Positions 57,156-64,000 of a DNA stretch of 64,000 bases are shown one piece after another. The stretch is from positions 872,858 to 936,857 of the forward strand of contig JAYKAV010000023.1 of assembly GCA_035582835.1 (NCBI GenBank). Reading direction: 5' to 3'. Positions within the stretch are counted from its first letter, which is position 1; each line of letters begins with the position of its first letter. Source of the DNA: Phoebastria nigripes (taxonomy: Eukaryota > Chordata > Aves > Procellariiformes > Diomedeidae). The notes under the pieces were generated by a model, which was given only the letters and a program-made list of their open reading frames with translations, was not told the DNA's origin and did no database searches. The translations under genes were made by a program, and so were the position numbers.

Positions 57156-60100
57156 AGAAGGTAGAGAATATGTAAGGGAGAGTGACTACTTAAAAAAAAA
57201 AGTGCCAAAGATAAGCAACACAGCTTATTGTGATCTGTTTACTATTTTCCATTTGTGTTTCATTGGATATTTTGAATATTACATCCTGGCCATTTTCATG
57301 CTGCATCTTCTGTTCAGAAACTGGTGGCAAAAACTCTGCTTTGTTGTATCTTGTGCTTTGATTCTCCCTGTGTTGTGAAGCTTGTGAACTTGAAAGCTAA
57401 GTCCAATTTAGGTAGACGTATCTTGCTTCAGGTCTATGGAATTAACTGCATGAATTGGCTTGTATTTATTATTTAATATTTTTATTTAATACAGCCATAT
57501 ATTCTCCTTCAAGAATCCTACCCTATCTAACATTATTCCATGAGCAAAGTATAATTTACTCACTCTAACATTTCCAAGGTTGTGGAAATCACTTTTTTCC
57601 CTGTGTGGACACAGTTGCCTTGGCAAACATTGCTGCTCACAACACTACCAGATGCATTGCTAAATGAACATAACTACCTCATGTGTGAAATGATTCGGAT
57701 AGTAGCAGTGCACAGACAAAGCCATTAAAGGACACAACCCGAGCAGTAAACACTATTGTTGCCTTCCAACAGTAGAGAAATGCATGAATAGTAGAGGATC
57801 ACCCCTGAAATTTGGAAGTTATTTGCTCCTGTAAATCCTTACAATTTATTAATGTGTTTAGTTGCTCAGCGTAAAATTAGAGAAGAAGTATCAAACCTTT
57901 GTCAAATGAAATGTTTGTTCAGAAGTCTGTGAAAAACTGACTTTCACCTAAATTTATCTTCTGTAGAGTCCAAAGGCAAATGGAAATGTTTATACTAAGC
58001 AAGGAGTAGCCAACTACTCTTGCTGGAGGGAATTCCCAACTTTGAATAATGTCTTACTAGGTTTTAATGTTCATGTGTGATATTATTTCTTTTTCCTCTT
58101 TTTATACTCAAGTTTTTTACCTGTTTTTAGTAAGTAAAAAGTCTTATTTTAGAAGGCTACAGAATTGCTTATATTATAGATGTGCTAGGCTTGACTTTGA
58201 TGGCACGACTCTTCTCTTAAACCCTTTTGGAAGATAAGAGGGACTTAAAACATGGTGCACCTCAGTCAGGGAACGTTGATTCAGGGCAGGGCTAAAATGA
58301 AAGGATGGTAAGCTGTAAAGACCATACCTTTTGTCTGAGAAATCAGTATTTCCTGCATGAGTGATAAGCATTCTAGATAATGCTAAATAAATTGGTTTAG
58401 TGTTCAGGCTTACTGTATTATATATACTGAGCTTTGGCAGGAAAATGTATTTTTAAAACTATTTGGTTTTAAATATGTGTTATTGCAAACATTTGAATGA
58501 ATGTCATAGGCTTGCTTACTGTAATGTACTGACAAAAAACAAAGTATAGTTAGATTTAATTTTAAGCATGCACATGTCCATGAAATACTCGTGAGTGTCT
58601 CTCTCAGGGAAAAGTACCTGCGGATGACTAACTGCTGGTCTAGCAGTTCAATAAGAAAAATAAACTGTTGCTCTCCTGGTCATTAAGGAAGACATAGAGG
58701 TAATCATGTTTAGATTCTTAGAAGACATTTCATAATAGCCCAAAAGGGATTTTGAAGTCAAAGGTGAAAACTAAAGTTAGCTGAAGTAGTTCTAGTGCTT
58801 GTGTGTCACAAATTCAGACTTCAAAACAAATGTTTGAGCGAGGCTTATGCTGAAACACAAATGTTACATTAGAGTCAGATTGTGACAGATTGAAATAATA
58901 GACCTGTGCAGAGGAAGGCTGCAGTTGGCATCAGCAGGATGTGCCCCTTAATTATAAGCTGAATCTCCAAGTAGTAATGCTAACATCACCTGAGTGCGTA
59001 AAGAAAAAAATCCCGTGTGTACAGTATAGCTCCTTTGGGAAGACATCTAGATTATGGGCCCTACCAATGACAAATGAAATTCAGTTCAGGTAAATGAATA
59101 AACAATAAAAACAAAAGCTATTCATAAACTGGAAAATGTGCTGATATCTAGACAAATAAAGCAATATGGGTATTTCTGCATTAAAATAATCCCTAAAGTA
59201 TTCATCCCAATGTGTACTGGCAAAGAAAAACAAATCAAGTAGTGGAGTGAATTGAATTACTAGTCCTATGCAGTATAAATCAAAAGGAGATCCAAGCATT
59301 TTTATTGCTCCATATGGTAGAGTTGGCCATTAGCTAGAGTACTGTTTATAATACTACTCACATCAAAGTAGGAAAGTTATAATTGCTAGAGAAGGTGGAT
59401 CACAAAACAACCTGGAACAAGAAAAATGTTAATCTAATCATTAACAGAGAAAAATAGAATGACCATTCAAGTTAACAACAGCAAAAGGAAAAAGAGCAAA
59501 GAAGAATTGAATTAATTCTAGGATCTTCTGGTTAGTGAAGGAAATCTGAGATTGAAAATACATGAGGAAAATGGAAAACCAAGAGGATGTTTCGGTAAAA
59601 TTCCGCATTCAAACAAAATGCACATTTAATGATACATGTTATTCCAGTCTGTGGTAACCTAATGGACGTGGCATTACCTGGAGTTCTCATGCATGCCCGA
59701 AACATATCAAAGATGGGGATACTTATTGGATGAGTCTGTGAGCTGGATGCTCGGCAGCAATGTATGAGTGTAGTGTTGACTCCAACATGAGAGTTATTAG
59801 AGAGCTGATGCTCTTCAGATCTCAAACACCAACAGTGATACTGCAAGAGTTATGAATGAATGAAATTAGGACAGGGTAATTTGTGAAATTAATGCTGATT
59901 ATGTCTTTAATATAAAATTCTACTTCTGCCTCTTGGATTTCTTCATAGCATTACCCAACTTTGCACCATATGTTTGCACAGTCCTAGAAATTAGAGGTGG
60001 TTGAACTTGGTTCAACCAAGAATAGTGGTGGGTGTTGAGCTGGATCTGCTCCCTGCTGCAGCTTTCCTTGCTTATAATTCTGGAGGTCACTGGGCTGCTA

Positions 60101-62124
60101 ATAAAAAAGAAGGCAACTTAGTAAATAGCTGAAAAGGCCAACACAGAAAGGGTTAAGGGCAAAGTAAGTCACCGTGCTAAATATCATCTGGTAGGGACAA
60201 ACCTGGGTAGCTTGCTGGAAAGGTTAGTTGTGGCTGTCAAGCCAGTTAGAGATCTTAGAGTGTGTAAACAGAAGAGTGGTTTAAAATGAACTGGTGCTCC
60301 CTCGCAAGGTCAATTAGGTACACAGGTATGCCAGTACCACCATAAAGCCTTGTTATCCCACAGTGGTCTTGGTAGAAAGGTGCTCACGCAGCTGGCCTGT
60401 GAGAGCGGGTGAAGCTGAACAGGATTGAGGGTAAGGCTACAGACTGACTGAAAAGGCCTTGTGGTATGATTGTTCTGTGGTGTGCTTCGGTAAGCCTACC
60501 TCACAGGCACAGCCGTCGTCTTCGTGCTGGTGCCGCTGGCTGCATAGTAAACAGTGCAGAGTACTTTAAGACCCATTCACCTTTCTATTTTTAAACTGGC
60601 AGGTGGCCTCTTCCTTAAAAAAGTCTTCAGGCATCCACTGTTGGGGTTGTTTTTTTTTTTCTGTTTTAGCTTTGTGCCCAAGGGAGGGCTAGCTGATATC
60701 ATTTGCTGATTGTCAGGACTGCTGAGTTTGCCTTTTTGAAGTTATAACCTCAGATTTAGGAACTTGTGGACTAAAATAGCTCATCAAAGCATGCAGATGG
60801 GAAAGAGATTACCCTCCCTTTCCACTACATGGAATGAATTGAAATTTGTAGAGTCTCCAGTTATTGAGTTTTCTTTTTTATGGAAGCATTTGGCTTACAT
60901 ACGTCTGTTAGAACTAGAATGAATTTTAAACATGTTTCCACTGAGCATAATTAAACATATTAGAGCCTTGATGAATTGTATTGTCCTATGCCAGACTAAA
61001 GAGTGGAAGGAATAAAAGGAATTAAAATGGATGTCAGAGTGAAAGTTAACATTGAACACCTCCATTAAAATCAATAAAAAATTTGTTGTTGTTCAGTGTA
61101 TTTAACAATGTTCTGGAGATGTAAAATGAAATGTCTCATTTTTGGTTAAAATTAAAACATTGAAATGCTGCTAGGAGATCACAGGTAATATAGCTACCTG
61201 AGAATATATCACAATTCNAGCAGCAACCTGATAATTAAACCTTTGTTTCAAGTGCGAAACCTCTTGCATATAATATGATACTGGAACTTGTGTAGGTGAA
61301 ATGATAAATGGAAGCAGATATTTTAATTCCTTACTTTTAGCACTTTGGTAAAGAAACCAACATTAAAGCTCAATTCAGTATATTGCTTTTTATTCCCAAA
61401 ACTAGTATCTGTTGGTTTTTGCATCAATAAACACATTAATCAGAAGGAGGAAAACAGAAAGCATTATTCAATGATCCAATAAAATTCTATAATATGAAGC
61501 TAGTAATGAATAAAAATTGATAGATGAATGAGAACAGTGATATCAGATAAAAAACGTAGCCTTCCAATACACTGCTTATGGTGTTTGAATGAGTTTCAGA
61601 ATTTAAGTATGAAAAATTATTCTAACCTATCCTATTTTTAAGGGTCCTCTGAGCTCTTACCATATAAATTTATAGCATAGTACTTAAATATTGAGTAGTT
61701 CTATACTTTTCTTCTGATATGAGGGGGAACCCCTAATTAAAACAATGCACCATACATCTGGGAGAAGTATGTGAATTTTTCCCCACCTTTGTTAAAGATT
61801 CTAGGGATCCTTTTGCAGCACAACATAACCCAAATTACCATATTAAATGTTATTTCTCATTGTAAAGATGTTACTGTCCTCTTCTACTACTTCTCAGGTA
61901 CCTTGCTCGCTTGATTTTGATGCCTATTCTCCTTATGTATTTTAAATCCACATAAACTCAGAAGTTGTTAACAGGGGATTTTGATTTTTGGGGGTGATTT
62001 GCCAAACTTTTTTGTTTGCCTAAACTGCTTCAAGTTTTAATGAAAATGGAATTGCAACAAGAAACCAGAATGCTTCTGATTTAAAACAAATAAAACTAGT
62101 ATCTGATTTGCATTTCTTTTTCAG
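57156..62124. other. Gene-free stretch
   Basis: AT-rich unique sequence. A slightly GC-richer patch lies near 60.35-60.55 kb. A T run lies at about 60650-60660. No gene or young repeat was recognised. Confidence 0.6.
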
Positions 62125-62259
62125 AAAAACATTGATGCTAACTGCATGTTGTTAAGCTGTGCAACAGGCTTGGATGTTACTGTGCTAGAAGTGTGTGTTT
62201 CCTTGGACTTGTATCTAGGTGGTTCTCCATGTGTCCACCTGCCTGCTATGAGACAATAA
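62125..62259 (+). other. Exon candidate: strong acceptor plus 44-codon open segment
   Basis: GATTTGCATTTCTTTTTCAG ends at 62124, a good acceptor with a polypyrimidine tract. The frame starting AAA at 62125 is open for 44 codons to a TAA at 62257-62259. The peptide has several cysteines and a V/L-rich middle. It matches no family I know. A GT that could act as a weak donor (TATCTAG then GTGG) lies near 62219. Chance remains likely. Confidence 0.15.
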
Positions 62260-63046
62260 TACCTTAGTCTGATCCTCGGGAAAAAAAAGGCTGATGCAGT
62301 CATACAGTTTCAGTGCACACCTGCTAACAACTTTTGAACATGTTGTGCAACCAAAGCTGACAAAGCAATCAGTGATTACTCCTAGACGTTTTGTGAAAAT
62401 AGGCGGCTGAGTAAAGAAGAGAGACCCAATCATTCTGAAAAGGCATTTGTCTATAGGACATTGAAATGCTTCCACAGGATCATATAACTGTCCCAGTTAC
62501 AAGAAGACTTTCTGAGCAAATCCAAAATAAAAATCCACACATGGCCAGGCTTTCTTAGTTCTGATGACAATGATGCATTTTGTGTACATAGAGTATTATA
62601 TTGGCTTTTTCTTGGCATTTATCTGTATGCACATCTTACAATATGCAATCTTTATATTTAAACAAACAAAAAAGACATCGTGGTGTGCTATGCAGGATAA
62701 AATCTGTCCTATGAGACAGAGTCATAAACTAAAATTTATTTTCCATGTTCTGAGTTAAAATAACAAAAAAACCCTTTTTCAATCAAATCATCTCACTTTG
62801 CTAAATTTAAGATACTGATTCAGTTCCTCCAGCTTCTGTAAAATCTGACACACCCACCCCTTTAAATAGATTATTTTAAATTATGACAAGTAATTGGTAA
62901 AGTTGAATTTTTAGACTACTGGAGCGTTAGATCTTTTGGTAGATTTTGTCACCAACACATGTTCTCCTAAAACTATACTACTCCTGAAAAGCTGATGCAA
63001 TGAATTTATGCTTCCTAGAAAAATCAAATGGAAAGTTTCTGTTTTC
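62260..63046. other. Gene-free stretch
   Basis: AT-rich and unique; nothing recognised. Confidence 0.6.
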
Positions 63047-63118
63047 AGTGTAACTCCATTGAGTTCCATGGATTTTCTGTTGATTTATGTGAGTATGAAT
63101 GAAATCAGAGAGGACCCA
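63047..63118. repeat. Ancient interspersed repeat relic (putative)
   Basis: AGTGTAACTCCATTGAGTTC, CATGGATTTTCTGTTGATTT and GTGAGTATGAATGAAATCAG follow an old 'gtgtaactccattgacttcaatgg ... tgatttacac ... gtaaatgagatcaga' element. It is a cleaner copy than the one at 42971. Confidence 0.5.
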
Positions 63119-63787
63119 GTAGAATACGTTGTAGTTTACACAAAAAGGATTTATTGCAAGGACTCATCAAAAGAATTTTTCAACATAATTTATAGAACTG
63201 TTTACTGACTATAGCTGACCTTCAAAATTGCTATTAAATATTCACTCTAAGGACTGTTCTGTATATTTAACTAAAACCTCAGTTTAGAAAGGTTGCCAGT
63301 ACATTTCTACTTAGTGTCTATGTTTTCCTCCCAGTTTCAATGGAAGACAAAAATTAATAACTAGAAAATATGCATCTTTTCCACTTAGAATTGACACCAA
63401 GAAGTCCAATAATTTTTGATGAATAGTCTTATTTCATGACTCTAAATGCCCACCAGAATCAATGTGCTGGATTAGGCAATATTTTATTCTTTCCTGTTTC
63501 CATGATATGTCCTCATAATCATCATGTCTCTGAGAATTTGTCCTGACTACATTTATTGAAGTATATTAGATACTGTTAGTTTGTGTACCAATTGTGTGAC
63601 TGAGGTCCACACCTTCTTGTGTGTGCTAGAGTAGAATACCTTGCCTGCAATTTTATTAGGAAAAAAGTTTCTTTTAACCACATTCTAGTCAGAATATCAT
63701 ACTGCCATGCTTTTGTAGAGTAGAAACACCCTTTGAAAAAATGCTTGAACGTGTTAGCTAATCCTTTTCAATGATGCATTTTTACAG
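63119..63787. other. Gene-free stretch
   Basis: AT-rich and unique. It ends with the branch-point-like and acceptor sequence described for the next entry. Confidence 0.55.
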
Positions 63788-63904
63788 CCTAATCAAGATA
63801 AACCCCAGGAGGCAAAGAGAGGTTTGCAAGATGGATCTGTGCCCCGTGTGGTTTTTCGAATGGATTACAAGTCCATTTTATTAACAGAGTGCAGTGTAGT
63901 ATGA
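63788..63904 (+). other. Candidate 3'-terminal coding exon
   Basis: The stretch GATGCATTTTTACAG ends at 63787 and can serve as a splice acceptor. A branch-point-like GCTAATC lies about 26 bases upstream. From 63788 the frame is open for 38 codons to TGA (63902-63904). The peptide starts PNQDKPQEAKRGLQDG and continues SVPRVVFRMDYK, which is hydrophilic, charged and coding-like. An AATAAA starts immediately after the stop (63905-63910), with a TGGTTTTG stretch following. Together these look like an alternative last exon. I cannot name the protein. There is no ATG-initiated frame upstream, so it would have to be spliced to exons outside the window. Confidence 0.3.
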
Positions 63905-63910
63905 AATAAA
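63905..63910 (+). other. AATAAA polyadenylation hexamer after candidate exon
   Basis: A canonical AATAAA directly after the TGA at 63902-63904, with U/GU-rich sequence 15-25 bases downstream. It supports the terminal-exon reading, but such hexamers are common in AT-rich DNA. Confidence 0.3.
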
Positions 63911-64000
63911 CCTGAAAGCATATGGTTTTGCCCTGCCAGAGAGCCATAGGTTAAAGTTCTGCTGTGATTTTCCCAGTCCCTACCTCCCTCTGCCAGGAAG
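63911..64000. other. Window end, nothing recognised
   Basis: Ninety bases with no recognisable feature. The window ends in a pyrimidine-rich stretch. Confidence 0.5.

Overview
This 64 kb window looks like nuclear DNA of a bird, probably a neoavian. The taxonomic evidence comes from its repeats. There are chicken-repeat-1 (CR1) LINEs whose 3' ends carry the avian tail of short ATTCTATG/CATAGAAT units, and a solo LTR of a type I know from bird genomes. The rest is AT-rich, CpG-poor, gene-poor sequence. Single ambiguous bases (about 31 by my count) suggest a draft assembly.

I found no convincing protein-coding gene, tRNA, rRNA, CRISPR array or operon. The window is best read as a large intron or an intergenic desert. 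The only frames with recognisable protein homology are reverse-transcriptase remnants of CR1. Four short segments begin at good splice acceptors and stay open for 34 to 51 codons. The best of them (63788-63904) has a plausible branch point, and an AATAAA starts directly after its stop. These are offered as exon candidates, not genes.

Layout. 1-9.3 kb: mostly unique DNA with one ancient repeat relic. 9.3-9.9 kb: a solo LTR on the minus strand, flanked by a perfect 5-bp target duplication. 9.9-14.6 kb: unique DNA with a 20-bp palindrome and a decayed-looking minus-strand frame. 14.6-15.2 kb: CR1 copy 1 (minus), with an intact reading frame for the end of the reverse transcriptase. 17-20 kb: relics of an ancient L2/CR1-like LINE and of a palindromic repeat. 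25.1-25.8 kb: an unclassified GC-rich repeat interrupted by a CR1 tail (plus). 26-29.6 kb: several ancient palindromic relics. 29.6-30.2 kb: CR1 copy 2 (minus), about 93% identical by eye to copy 1. 30-39 kb: unique DNA with a 13-bp inverted repeat, a 37-bp tandem duplication, a GC-rich patch and two adjacent palindromes. 39.6-39.9 kb: an old CR1 that seems to have lost an internal block. 40.3-40.9 kb: a MIR-like SINE relic and another piece of the ancient LINE. 41-64 kb: mostly unique DNA with exon candidates, a 186-codon frame and a strong hairpin.

The most interesting undescribed item is the 56-nt hairpin at 51646-51701. Its perfect 16-bp stem, further 5-bp stem and 8-nt loop give it the size and shape of a pre-microRNA. 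Family assignments for ancient repeats rest on memory of consensus-like patterns and could not be checked by search.
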